The notes beneath the pieces were generated by a model, which was given only the letters and a program-made list of their open reading frames with translations, had not been told where the DNA came from and did no database searches. A DNA stretch of 64,000 bases from positions 1 to 64,000 of the forward strand of contig CAVTAP010000011.1 in NCBI GenBank assembly GCA_963732695.1, in the 5' to 3' direction. A program made the translations under genes and the position numbers. Numbering within the stretch: the first letter of the stretch is position 1; the number at the start of each line of letters is the position of its first letter. Below are positions 8,926-17,769 of the stretch, piece after piece. The DNA comes from CADEDH01 sp963732695. GTDB lineage: Bacteria > Actinomycetota > Acidimicrobiia > Acidimicrobiales > SZUA-35.

Positions 8926-9369
8926 GTGAAGGTCTCCACCCGGGGCGACTACGCCAGCCGAGCCCTGCTGTCGCTCGCCCTCCACGCCGACACCGACGGG
9001 CCCACCACCGTCCGCGACATCGCCGATCGCACCGGCCTGCCCCAGCCCTACCTGGAGCAGATCCTCCTGGCGCTGAAGGGGGCGGGGCTGGTCCGCTCGA
9101 AGCGAGGGGTGGGTGGCGGCTACATCCTGGCCCGCCCGCCCGACCAGATAACCCTGGCCGAGATCATCCGGGCCGTCGACGGCCCGATCGCCCTGGGCGA
9201 CTTCGGCCAGCCCCACACCGATGGGGCCTGCGACCACGAGGGCCAGTGCGTGCTGTTGTCGATCTGGCACACGGTGGGGGCCCAGATCCGCAAGCAGCTC
9301 GAGGAGTGGACGCTGGCCGACGTCACCGGCATGGCCCGGGGCGACCAGCCCTGGCCCGAGCCCGCCTAG
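8926..9369 (+). CDS. Rrf2/IscR-family transcriptional regulator
   Basis: DNA-binding regulator of 147 residues with the family winged helix (MKVSTRGDYASRALLSLAL, then RTGLPQPYLEQILLALKGAGLVRSKRGVGGGY). The effector loop contains C102 and C108 with the CX5C spacing of the IscR iron-sulfur site, but the third expected cysteine (position 114) is tryptophan. A cluster, if any, must use other ligands. The start is GTG with GAGAGG upstream. The nitroreductase gene follows after 8 bases, suggesting redox-linked control of that enzyme. Confidence 0.88.
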   Translation: MKVSTRGDYASRALLSLALHADTDGPTTVRDIADRTGLPQPYLEQILLALKGAGLVRSKRGVGGGYILARPPDQITLAEIIRAVDGPIALGDFGQPHTDGACDHEGQCVLLSIWHTVGAQIRKQLEEWTLADVTGMARGDQPWPEPA

Positions 9370-9377
9370 GTATCCGG

Positions 9378-10001
9378 GTGGAGCTGCGCTCGGCGCTGGC
9401 CCGGCGCCGGATGGCGCGGTCGTTCAGCCCCGCTCCCCTGCCGGCGGACGAGCTCGACGATCTGCTCCACTGGGCCCGCCGGGGTCCATCGGCCGGCAAC
9501 ACCCAGGCCACCGCCTTCGTGGTCCTCGACCACCCGGCGGCCACCGCCGCCTACTGGGATCTGACGCTGCCGGCCGAGCGCCGGGCCACCTTCCGGTGGC
9601 AGGGCCTGCTCCGGGCCCCGGTGCTCGTGCTCGTCACCACCCGGCCCGACAGCTACGTGGCCCGCTACGCCGAAGCCGACAAGGCGGCCACGGGCCGTGG
9701 AGAGTCGGCCGACCGCTGGCCGGTGCCGTACTGGTTCGTCGACGCCGGCGCCGTGGTGCAGAACCTGCTGCTGCTGGCGGTGGACCGGGGGCTGGGGGCC
9801 TGCCTGTTCGGCCCGTTCGACCACGAGCCGGCTCTGGCCAGGGTTTTCGGGCTCGACGAGGGCGAGCGAATCGTAGCCACCGTCGCCCTCGGCCACCCCG
9901 AAGCCGACGAGCCCGGCCGCTCGTCCCACCGGTCCCGGCCCCCGATCGCCGACCTCGTGCGCCGCCCCGTCATCCCGACGGCACCCCCCGACCCGGGCTG
10001 A
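9378..10001 (+). CDS. Nitroreductase family protein
   Basis: Flavin-dependent oxidoreductase of 207 residues. The N-terminal RRRMARSFSPAPLPADELDDLLHWARRGPSAGNTQ is the classic FMN-binding opening of the family. AGAVVQNLLLLAVDRGLGACLFG is the dimer-helix region, and VATVALGHPEADE is the closing strand. Start GTG 9378 is 8 bases after the Rrf2 stop, and the two probably form one transcript. The physiological substrate is not evident; related actinobacterial proteins include F420/FMN nitroreductases. Confidence 0.85.
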   Translation: MELRSALARRRMARSFSPAPLPADELDDLLHWARRGPSAGNTQATAFVVLDHPAATAAYWDLTLPAERRATFRWQGLLRAPVLVLVTTRPDSYVARYAEADKAATGRGESADRWPVPYWFVDAGAVVQNLLLLAVDRGLGACLFGPFDHEPALARVFGLDEGERIVATVALGHPEADEPGRSSHRSRPPIADLVRRPVIPTAPPDPG

Positions 10002-10084
10002 CGCCGCACGCCCGCCGCGAACTTCGTCGAGAAAGCGGCTGGCCGTACAAGTCGACGATGTTCGACGTGTGCCGCCGGCTGGGG

Positions 10085-11068
10085 TCAGGCCGGGTCGGGC
10101 GTGAGGGCGGCGACGTCGGCCGGGGTGAGGCCGAGACCGGTGAGGACGGCGGCCAGGTCGGCCGGGAGGGGGCTGGCGAAGCGCAGCCGCTGGCCCGAGA
10201 CCGGGTGGTCGAAGCCGAGCAGGCCGGCGTGCAGGAACGGCCGCCCCGGACCGGGTTCGAGCGCCGGTCGGCGGTGCTGGCCCCGGTAGGTCTCGTCGCC
10301 CACCACCGGGTGCCCGATCGCCTGCAGGTGGGCCCTGATCTGGTGGGTGCGGCCCGTCTCCAGCCGGCAGCGCACCAGGGTCAGCGGGGGCCGACCGGGG
10401 GTGGCCTCGAACCGGTGCACCACCTCGTACCCGGTTCGGGCCGGCCGGCCCGACGTCACCACGGCCCGGCGTAGGGCGTTGGACTGCGACCGCCCGAGCG
10501 GCGCGTCGATCACGCCGCGCTCCGACTCGATGTCGCCCAGCACCAGCGCCAGGTACTCCCGGTCCACCGTGTGGGCCTGGAGCTGGGCCGTGAGAGAGTC
10601 CCGGGCCGGCACCGTGCGGGCCACCATCAGCAGGCCTGTCGTGCCCTTGTCGAGCCGGTGGACGATCCCGGGACGGTCGTCGGGGCCCACCGCCTCCAGC
10701 TCGGGGAAGTGGGCCAGCAGCCCGTTGACCAGCGTGCCGTGCTGCACCCCGGACCCTGGATGGACCACCATCCCGGCCGGCTTGTCCACCACCAGCACGG
10801 CCTCGTCGACGTAAGCCAGGGGTACCACCACCTCGGGTTCCGCCACCAGGCTCCGGTCGACCTCGGTCACGTGCACGACCAGGCGAGACCCGGCCACCAC
10901 CTTCTGGGCCGGCCGCTCGGCCGGTTCCCCGTCGAGCAGGACCCGGCCGGTGGCGAGGAGCTCCGCCGCCACGCTCCGGCTCACCTCGGCCACGAGGGAC
11001 ACCACCCGATCGACCCGCTGGCCGTCGAGGGCATCGGGCAACTCGACGTCGACCGTCCGCTCCCCCAT
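10085..11068 (-). CDS. rluD: RluA-family 23S rRNA pseudouridine synthase
   Basis: Isomerises uridine to pseudouridine in large-subunit rRNA. An N-terminal S4 RNA-binding domain (QRVDRVVSLVAEVSRSVAAELLATGRVLLDG) is followed by the catalytic domain with VVDKPAGMVVHPG, the catalytic HRLDKGTTG, and GRTHQIRAHL. The length of 327 residues is normal. The ATG at 11068 sits two bases after the lspA stop, the lspA-rluD pairing that is common in bacteria. Confidence 0.93.
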   Translation of the reverse strand: MGERTVDVELPDALDGQRVDRVVSLVAEVSRSVAAELLATGRVLLDGEPAERPAQKVVAGSRLVVHVTEVDRSLVAEPEVVVPLAYVDEAVLVVDKPAGMVVHPGSGVQHGTLVNGLLAHFPELEAVGPDDRPGIVHRLDKGTTGLLMVARTVPARDSLTAQLQAHTVDREYLALVLGDIESERGVIDAPLGRSQSNALRRAVVTSGRPARTGYEVVHRFEATPGRPPLTLVRCRLETGRTHQIRAHLQAIGHPVVGDETYRGQHRRPALEPGPGRPFLHAGLLGFDHPVSGQRLRFASPLPADLAAVLTGLGLTPADVAALTPDPA

Positions 11069-11070
11069 CG

Positions 11071-11655
11071 TCAGCTCCGCCCGAGGGAAGAACCCTCGGC
11101 CGGCTCCTCGCCCGATCGTTCGGCGGCGGCATGGCCGGTAGCCCCGGCGGTGGCCTCGGCCCGCATCGAGCGGAGCACGAAGGCGATCACCCCACACACC
11201 ACGGCGGCGTCGGCCACGTTGAACACGGGCCACCACTGGGCGTCGATGAAGTCGATGACGGACCCCGACAGGAAGCCCGATTCGGCCCGCACCACCCGGT
11301 CGATCAGGTTCCCCACCGCGCCGCCGGCGATCAGGCCGAACAGTACGACGCGGACCCGATCGGTGGAGGTGGCGGCCAGGCGGAGCAGGATCACAGCCAT
11401 CACGGCCGCCACCACACCGAACAGGGGCCCGATCCCAAGGCCCTTGGAGAAGGCGGCGCCGGGGTTGTAGATCAGATGGAGCCGGAGGCTGCCGACGAGG
11501 TCGATGCACTCCCGGCCGCCGGGCCGGCAGGGCCCGGCCTCCAGGCGACGCTCGGCCCACATCTTGGTGGCCCGATCGAGCCCGATGGTCACGAGCGCCA
11601 CCGCCAGCGCCAGGGGCAACCCCCTGACCCGGGCGGTTCTGGGCTCTCCGGTCAC
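11071..11655 (-). CDS. lspA: Lipoprotein signal peptidase (signal peptidase II)
   Basis: Inner-membrane aspartyl protease that removes the signal peptide from diacylglyceryl prolipoproteins. Four membrane segments are visible with the two catalytic aspartates in GNLIDRV and FNVADAAV. The start is taken as GTG 11655 (VTGEPRTARVRG, then the first membrane helix). The C-terminus has an extra Glu/Ala-rich tail of about 30 residues. The lipoproteins in this window (LpqB-like and LppM-like) are natural substrates. Confidence 0.93.
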   Translation of the reverse strand: MTGEPRTARVRGLPLALAVALVTIGLDRATKMWAERRLEAGPCRPGGRECIDLVGSLRLHLIYNPGAAFSKGLGIGPLFGVVAAVMAVILLRLAATSTDRVRVVLFGLIAGGAVGNLIDRVVRAESGFLSGSVIDFIDAQWWPVFNVADAAVVCGVIAFVLRSMRAEATAGATGHAAAERSGEEPAEGSSLGRS

Positions 11656-11680
11656 AGGCGGCTCACCGGAGCCTGACCGG

Positions 11681-12526
11681 TCAGAACATCGACGTCTTGT
11701 GCTGGACGCACACCGACGCCTCGGGAATGGCCTCGAGCCGCTCCATGGGGATGACGTCGTCGCCGGCCAGGCACAGGCCGTAGGTGCTGTGGTCGAGGCG
11801 GGCCAGGGCGGCGTCGATGTCGGCCACCGCCTGGCGGGCCGCCGCCGACAGCGCCAGGTCACGGTCCCGCTCCACCGCGATCGTGTCGCCTTCACCCGAC
11901 TCCTCGTCGAACTGGACGTCGCCCGGCTCGCGGTCGGCCATCAGGGCCGCCGCCTCGGCCGCCAGGCGGTCGGCGCTGGTGGTGTACTTCGCCCGCTCGG
12001 CCACCAGGGCCGCACGCTGGCCGTCCAGCCACGCCTGGTCGAACAGGTAGGTCGCCTCGGCCGGGATCTCCCGGCTGGCCGGATCGGTTGGGGTGGGCAT
12101 GTTGAACGTCTTACGGGGTCGGGGGCTGGCCGACTTGGCTGCCGGTGCCGCCTTGACGGCCGTCTTGGCCGCCGGGGTGGTTTTACCGGCCGGAGCCGAG
12201 GCCTTCTGCGCCACCTTGGGTGTCTCGGCACCGCTCTTCGCCACTGTTTTCTTCGCCACGATCTTTTTCGCCACTGCTTTCTTAGCCGGGAGGTTCTCGG
12301 TCATCGCCTCGGTTGAGGTTGTACCGGCGGTGCCCGTTCGCCCCGCCGATTTCTTGCCCGCCGCCGCTTTGTTACCCGCGCTGGTAGTTGCAGCCTGGCC
12401 GGATTCGGCTGCTGCCGCCCCGGCCGTCAGCTTCGCCCTCGCCCCGCCGCTGGCCGAGGTAGCCTTCTTCACCCCGCTGGTGGGCCCCGCCGTCGATGTG
12501 CCCGATGCCTTCTTGCTTGCTGCCAC
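11681..12526 (-). CDS. TraR/DksA C4-type zinc-finger-like protein with Lys/Ala-rich N-terminus
   Basis: 281 residues. The C-terminal ~110 residues match TraR/DksA proteins of the actinobacterial divIVA-ileS-lspA neighbourhood (coiled helices, then YGLC...IPMERLEAIPEASVC). The zinc finger is degenerate: C252 and C273 remain, but the second cysteine is G255 and the fourth is H276. The first ~140 residues are low-complexity Ala/Lys/Ser/Thr repeats (AKKAVAKK, AAKTAVKAAPAAKS) resembling histone-H1-like tails. A DNA- or RNA-polymerase-associated role is likely, but the exact one is unknown. Confidence 0.8.
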   Translation of the reverse strand: MAASKKASGTSTAGPTSGVKKATSASGGARAKLTAGAAAAESGQAATTSAGNKAAAGKKSAGRTGTAGTTSTEAMTENLPAKKAVAKKIVAKKTVAKSGAETPKVAQKASAPAGKTTPAAKTAVKAAPAAKSASPRPRKTFNMPTPTDPASREIPAEATYLFDQAWLDGQRAALVAERAKYTTSADRLAAEAAALMADREPGDVQFDEESGEGDTIAVERDRDLALSAAARQAVADIDAALARLDHSTYGLCLAGDDVIPMERLEAIPEASVCVQHKTSMF

Positions 12527-12747
12527 AGTCGGTCTCGCAGTCGGTCGTGGAGTGCTGTCGGTTTGCTTCGGTTCTCGACGGCGGCAGGAGCCGCAACGCC
12601 TGGGGGGTGATGCGAAGGTCGGGGCAGTGTAGAGGATCGCGCCGTGATTCCACCAGCGGGCGCACCCGCTCCGTCATCCTCGAGGCCCGGCCGGCGGCGG
12701 GCAAAGCCGGCTCGGGCCCCGTGGGGGGCCGGTATCGTGGATTCCCT

Positions 12748-15700
12748 ATGGCCGACAATGCTCCGCTCACGCCCTATCCCGAGGTCTCGTCCCGTCCTGA
12801 CTTCCCGGGGATCGAGCGGTCCATTCTCGATCGGTGGCGAACCGAGCAGACATTCGAGCGCTCGGTGGCCTTCCGCCCCGGTGACACCGAGGGCGGCACC
12901 CAGTTCGTGTTCAACGACGGGCCCCCGTTCGCCAACGGCCTCCCCCACTACGGCCACCTGCTCACGGGCTACGTGAAAGACGTCGTGCCCCGCTTCCACA
13001 CCATGAAGGGCCGCCGGGTGGAGCGGATCTTCGGCTGGGACTGCCACGGGCTGCCGGCCGAGATGGAGACCGAGAAGGAACTCGGCGTCTCGGGCCGCAG
13101 GGCCATCACCGAGTACGGCATCGAGGCCTTCAACGCCCAGTGCCGCAGCTCGGTGCTGCGCTACACCTCGGAGTGGCGGGACTACGTGACCCGCCAGGCC
13201 CGCTGGGTGGACTTCGACAACGACTACAAGACGATGGACCTCTCCTACATGGAGTCCGTCATCTGGGCCTTCAAGCAGCTGTGGGACAAGGGCCTGGTGT
13301 ACGAGGCCTACCGGGTGGTGCCCTACTCGTGGGGGGCCGAGACCCCCCTGTCGAACTTCGAGATCCGCCTCGACGACGCCACCCGGCCCCGCCAGGACCC
13401 GGCCCTCACCGTCGCCTTCACCCTCGATCCCCACCCCGGCGACCCCGGATCGATGGCCATGCTGGCCTGGACCACCACCCCCTGGACCCTGCCGTCGAAC
13501 CAGGCCCTGGCCGTCGGCCCCGACATCGCCTACGCCGTGGTGCCGGCTCCCGCAGGGGCCCCGGTGGCCTTCTACGTGCTGGCCGACGCCGCCCGGGCCC
13601 GCTACGCCCCCGAGCTGGGCGAGGTCGAACCGGTGGCGGTGCTCACCGGGGCCGATCTGGTGGGTCGGCGGTACCAGCCCCTGATGCCGTACTTCGCCGA
13701 CCACGCCGACAGCTTCGTGGTCCTCGGGGCGGACTTCGTGGCCACGGAAGACGGCACCGGCGTGGTCCACGTGGCCCCCGGCTTCGGCGAGGACGACCAG
13801 CGCACCGGGGAGGCGGCCGGCATCGCGCTGGTGGCCCCGGTCGACGACGAGGGCCGCTTCACCGCCGACGTGCCCGACTACGCCGGGATGAACGTGTTCG
13901 ACGCCAATCCCCTGGTCATCCGGGACCTCAAGGCCCAGGGCAAGGTGCTGCGCCACGAGACCTACGACCACAACTACCCCCACTGCTGGCGCACCGACAC
14001 CCCGATCATCTACCGGGCCATCAACTCCTGGTACGTGCGGGTGTCGGACCTGACCGATCGGCTGGTGGCGGCGAACAAGACGATCAACTGGATCCCCGAG
14101 CACGTGCGCGACGGCCAGTTCGGCAAGTGGCTGGAGGGGGCCCGGGACTGGTCGATCAGCCGGAACCGGTTCTGGGGCGCCCCCATCCCGGTGTGGCGCA
14201 GCGACGACCCGGCCTATCCCCGGGTCGACGTCTACGGCAGCCTCGACGAGATCGAGCGCGACTTCGGCGTGCGGCCCACCGATCTGCACCGGCCCTTCGT
14301 CGACGATCTGGTGCGGCCGAACCCCGACGACCCCACCGGGCGCTCGATGATGCGCCGGGTGCCGGAGGTGCTCGACTGCTGGTTCGAGTCGGGCTCGATG
14401 CCGTTCGCCCAGCACCACTACCCGTTCGACAACACCGAGCGGTTCGAGGCCCACAACCCGGCCGACTTCATCGTGGAGTACATCGCCCAGACCCGGGGCT
14501 GGTTCTACACCATGCACGTGCTGTCGGTGGCCCTGTTCGACCAGCCGGCGTTCGCCAACGTGATCTGCCACGGCGTGGTGCTCGACGGCGAGGGCCAGAA
14601 GCTGTCCAAGAAGCTCCGCAACTACCCCGATCCCCTCGAGGTGTTCGACTCGCTCGGGTCCGACGCCCTGCGCTGGTACCTGATGAGCTCGCCCATCCTG
14701 CGGGGCCTCGATCTGCGGATCGACGCCGACGGCTCCGGCATCCGCGATGTGGTGCGCCAGGTCCTGAACCCGATCTGGAGCGCGTACAGCTTCTTCACCC
14801 TGTACGCCAACGCCGAGGGCCACGTGGCCCGGTTCGCCACCGACTCCCCCAACCTGCTCGACCGCTACATCCTGGCCAAGACCCACCGCATGGTGGCCGA
14901 CACCGGGGCCCGACTCGACGCCTACGACCTGGCCGGGGCGTGCGGGGCGGTGCAGGGCTTCCTCGACGCCCTCACCAACTGGTACATCCGGCGCAGCCGG
15001 GAACGGTTCTGGAACACCGGCGACGGCTCCCAGGTCGACACCCGGCGGGAGGCCGACGGCCAGGCCCTCGACACGCTCTACACCGTGCTGCTCACGCTCA
15101 CCCGCACGCTGGCCCCCCTGCTGCCCCTGGTGGCAGAGGAGATCTGGCTCGGCCTGACCGGCCCTCAGCGGGCCGATGCCGGCTCGCTCCCGGCCGACGA
15201 GGCGGAGCGCCTGGGCAGCGTCCACCTCCAGGACTGGCCCGACGCCGCCCAGCTCCCGGCCGACGACGCCCTGGTGGCGGCCATGGACCGCCTCCGGGAG
15301 GTGGCCTCGGCCGCCCTGTCGTTGCGCGACGACCGGGGCCTCCGGGTTCGCCAGCCGCTGGCCCGGGCCGTGGTGGCCGGGGCCGACGTGGAGGCGATCG
15401 GCCCCTTCGCCGACCTCCTGGCCGACGAGATCAACGTCAAGGCGGTGGAGCTGAGCGCCGACGTGGAGCGCTACGGCTCGTTCCGGCTGCGCCCCAACGG
15501 CCGGACGCTCGGTCCCAAGCTGGGCCCCGAGGTCCAGACCGTGATCCGGGCGGCCAAGGCCGGCGAGTGGGCCTCCAATGCCGACGGCACGGTCACCGTG
15601 GCCGGCCACGTGCTGGCCGGTGACGACTTCGAGCTGGCGCTCGACCCGCTCGACGGCGTGACGGCGGCCGCCCTGCCCGGGAACAACGCCATCGTCGTGC

Positions 15701-15984
15701 TCGACACGGACCTGACCCCCGAGCTGGAGGCCGAGGGCCTGGCCCGTGACCTGGTCCGCTACGTACAGCAGCTACGCAAGGACAAGGGTCTCAACATCGC
15801 CGATCGGATCCGGCTCCAGCTCGACCTGCCGGACGACGTGAAGCCCCGCATCGAGCCCCACCTGGCCTGGGTGGCGAGCCAGGTGCTGGCCTCCGACGTG
15901 GTGGACGGCACCGGCCTGGCCAACGTCAAGCCGCTCGGCCCGGCCAAGGTCGGCTTCGACCTCGAGGTCGTCGCCCCCGCCTGA
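12748..15984 (+). CDS. ileS: Isoleucine--tRNA ligase (long, IleS2-like form)
   Basis: Class I aminoacyl-tRNA synthetase charging tRNA-Ile; 1078 residues. The HIGH motif appears as HYGH at residues 67-70 and KMSKS as KLSKK at 618-622, with the CP1 editing domain between. There is no C-terminal Cys4 zinc finger. The length and ending fit the eukaryote-like IleS2 class also found in mycobacteria, some members of which are mupirocin tolerant. The start is ATG 12748 (MADNAPLTPYP); the open frame further upstream is not conserved-looking. No T-box signature (TGGNACCGCG) was found in the leader. Confidence 0.96.
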   Translation: MADNAPLTPYPEVSSRPDFPGIERSILDRWRTEQTFERSVAFRPGDTEGGTQFVFNDGPPFANGLPHYGHLLTGYVKDVVPRFHTMKGRRVERIFGWDCHGLPAEMETEKELGVSGRRAITEYGIEAFNAQCRSSVLRYTSEWRDYVTRQARWVDFDNDYKTMDLSYMESVIWAFKQLWDKGLVYEAYRVVPYSWGAETPLSNFEIRLDDATRPRQDPALTVAFTLDPHPGDPGSMAMLAWTTTPWTLPSNQALAVGPDIAYAVVPAPAGAPVAFYVLADAARARYAPELGEVEPVAVLTGADLVGRRYQPLMPYFADHADSFVVLGADFVATEDGTGVVHVAPGFGEDDQRTGEAAGIALVAPVDDEGRFTADVPDYAGMNVFDANPLVIRDLKAQGKVLRHETYDHNYPHCWRTDTPIIYRAINSWYVRVSDLTDRLVAANKTINWIPEHVRDGQFGKWLEGARDWSISRNRFWGAPIPVWRSDDPAYPRVDVYGSLDEIERDFGVRPTDLHRPFVDDLVRPNPDDPTGRSMMRRVPEVLDCWFESGSMPFAQHHYPFDNTERFEAHNPADFIVEYIAQTRGWFYTMHVLSVALFDQPAFANVICHGVVLDGEGQKLSKKLRNYPDPLEVFDSLGSDALRWYLMSSPILRGLDLRIDADGSGIRDVVRQVLNPIWSAYSFFTLYANAEGHVARFATDSPNLLDRYILAKTHRMVADTGARLDAYDLAGACGAVQGFLDALTNWYIRRSRERFWNTGDGSQVDTRREADGQALDTLYTVLLTLTRTLAPLLPLVAEEIWLGLTGPQRADAGSLPADEAERLGSVHLQDWPDAAQLPADDALVAAMDRLREVASAALSLRDDRGLRVRQPLARAVVAGADVEAIGPFADLLADEINVKAVELSADVERYGSFRLRPNGRTLGPKLGPEVQTVIRAAKAGEWASNADGTVTVAGHVLAGDDFELALDPLDGVTAAALPGNNAIVVLDTDLTPELEAEGLARDLVRYVQQLRKDKGLNIADRIRLQLDLPDDVKPRIEPHLAWVASQVLASDVVDGTGLANVKPLGPAKVGFDLEVVAPA

Positions 15985-16003
15985 TCGGCTCCGAGACGCG
16001 AAC

Positions 16004-16028
16004 GGGCCCGGGTCATCGACCCGGGCCC
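16004..16028. terminator. Bidirectional terminator between ileS and divIVA
   Basis: A perfect 11-bp stem GGGCCCGGGTC with loop ATC lies between the convergent ileS and divIVA stop codons. On the plus strand it is followed by a pyrimidine-rich run (CTCTGCGTTCTCCT). Its position and symmetry suit intrinsic termination in both directions. Confidence 0.75.
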
Positions 16029-16053
16029 TCTGCGTTCTCCTGCCTACCGGCGG

Positions 16054-17301
16054 CTACTTGCGGCGGCCGAACCAGCCTCCGCTGCCGCGGTTGGAGTTGT
16101 CGTCTTCCAGGAAGTTGGTGATCGGATCACCCGCCGCCGGCTCCTCGGTGGTGACCCGGCGCAGCTCGTCGAGGAAGGGATCGCCGGTGGGGGGCGACGC
16201 CGCCGGCCCGCTGGCGCCGACCGGGACCGGCGGCACCTGCGAGGCGCCGTTGGGCGGGGGCGGAGCAGCGGCCGCCGAATCGGTGATCTCCTCGGCGTAG
16301 CTGTCGGCGTAGACGACCTCCTGAGGAGAGGGAGCAGCGGCCGCCTCGTAGACGGGCTCCTCCTCGATCTCGTCCTCGCCGTTCAGGGAGGCGGTGGGGG
16401 GCGCCAGGTCGTCGAGCTCCTCGGGAGCGATGACCTCGGTGGGCCGGGTGGTGGCCTCGATGGCGGTGGCGGCCTCGGCCTCCAGCTCGTGCAGGGCCAC
16501 GACCTCCACCGCGATCGGCGGGTAGTCGGTGGAGTCGACCACGCCGATCTCCGCTGGCTCCAGCGCCTCGCGGGTGCGCAGCGCCTCGGCATCGTCGAGC
16601 ACGGCGTTCAACTCGTCGAGGGCCCGCTTCACGTCGGTCCGACGGGTCTCCAGGTGCCGCTCGAAACGGGTGACGTCGCCCTGCAGCAGCCCGTGGATGT
16701 GCTGCAGATCAGCGATCTGGTCGAGCAGCCGGGCCCGCTCGTTCTCGTGGGCCAGCGACAGCTCGTCGACCACGGCGTTGACGCGGTGCTGCGCCTCTTC
16801 GCGGGCCGAGTCGAGCATCTTGGCCCGCTCGGCCGCCGCCTCGCCCAGGAGGCGCTCGCGGTGGGCCACCGCTTCGGTGGTCATCTCGTTGGCCTGGTCC
16901 CGGGCATCGGCCAACAGGGCATTGGACTGGAACTCGGCCTCGTTGCGCAGCCGTTCCGCCTCTTCCTTGGCCTCCCGCACGAGCGTGTCGGCGGTGCGCT
17001 GGGCGTTCACCAACGTGTTGCGAAGCGTCTCGTCGAAGTCGGGCATCGGGCCCGGCGCCGGGCCGGGCGGCACCGCCGGCTGCGACGGGCTCCGGGCTTC
17101 GATCAGGCGGGCCTCGGCCGAGGCCGCCCGGGTCTCCGCTTCAGCCAGCCGGGCGTGCAGCTTCTCGATCTCGTCGGCCAGAGGGGCGAGGTTCGCCAGC
17201 ACCCGGTCGACCTGATCCTTGCTGTAACCCCGGGACTCTTCCTCGAACCGGATGTCCGGGATCCGCCGGAGCAGCCGGAGCTTGTCACTTTGCTGGGCCA
17301 T
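16054..17301 (-). CDS. divIVA: DivIVA (Wag31-like) polar growth and division protein
   Basis: Coiled-coil scaffold that marks curved membrane at poles and septa and recruits cell-wall synthesis. The membrane-binding DivIVA domain begins IRFEEESRGYSKDQVDRVLANLAPLADEIEKLHARL. A long heptad region (about residues 80-230) follows, then a Glu/Ala/Pro-rich disordered tail and a terminal GGWFGRRK. I use ATG 17301; the frame extends 12 codons upstream to 17337 with no good ribosome site. It is the last gene of the dcw run and converges on ileS. At 415 residues it is longer than Wag31 (about 260), mostly through the acidic tail. Confidence 0.88.
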   Translation of the reverse strand: MAQQSDKLRLLRRIPDIRFEEESRGYSKDQVDRVLANLAPLADEIEKLHARLAEAETRAASAEARLIEARSPSQPAVPPGPAPGPMPDFDETLRNTLVNAQRTADTLVREAKEEAERLRNEAEFQSNALLADARDQANEMTTEAVAHRERLLGEAAAERAKMLDSAREEAQHRVNAVVDELSLAHENERARLLDQIADLQHIHGLLQGDVTRFERHLETRRTDVKRALDELNAVLDDAEALRTREALEPAEIGVVDSTDYPPIAVEVVALHELEAEAATAIEATTRPTEVIAPEELDDLAPPTASLNGEDEIEEEPVYEAAAAPSPQEVVYADSYAEEITDSAAAAPPPPNGASQVPPVPVGASGPAASPPTGDPFLDELRRVTTEEPAAGDPITNFLEDDNSNRGSGGWFGRRK

Positions 17302-17438
17302 CGCCACAGGGTAGCCGTCCCGACGCGTCATATGCACGGGATCGATCTACCCGCTTGCCTCTCCAACTCGTTGCCCGTCGCCCATCGTGACAACGCAACG
17401 GGATGCCGAGCCGGATGCGGTCCCACCAGGGCGGATCC

Positions 17439-17705
17439 TCAGGCGCCGCAGATGATCCGAATGAGAACCTGCAGAATGATCAGCACCAGAAGCTCCGCCA
17501 AACCGACGAAGGCCAAGGCACCGTGCATAGGCGGAAGTGAACGTCGTATCGGAACCACCACCGGGTCGGTGATGGCCACCGAGAGATCCCGCACACCGGC
17601 CGCCGGCGATCCGGTGCTGATGGGGAAGAACGACATGACCAACCGCAGCAGGAAGACGAACTGGAAGGCGAGCAGCAGGACACAGATGATCGTTCGGGGG
17701 CTCAT
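17439..17705 (-). CDS. YggT family membrane protein
   Basis: Small membrane protein of 88 residues with two hydrophobic helices (ICVLLLAFQFVFLLRLVMSFF and FVGLAELLVLIILQVLIRII) around an amphipathic loop ITDPVVVPIRRSLPP, the classic YggT signature. In actinobacteria and firmicutes it lies between sepF and divIVA, as here. It is thought to be connected with division or membrane topology, but its mechanism is unknown. Confidence 0.9.
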   Translation of the reverse strand: MSPRTIICVLLLAFQFVFLLRLVMSFFPISTGSPAAGVRDLSVAITDPVVVPIRRSLPPMHGALAFVGLAELLVLIILQVLIRIICGA

Positions 17706-17769
17706 AGAGGTGCCAGCAGCGTAGCCGCCACCGACCGACGAGCCGACCCAGGAGGATGTGGATCCCGCG

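Noticed and set aside
12527..12747. Possible T-box leader for ileS
   Set aside because: T-box regulation of ileS is known in actinobacteria, but I found no TGGNACCGCG-like sequence or anti-sequestor here.
12469..15609. Long minus-strand open frame opposite ileS
   Set aside because: Same effect of high third-position GC; the plus strand encodes an intact isoleucyl-tRNA synthetase.
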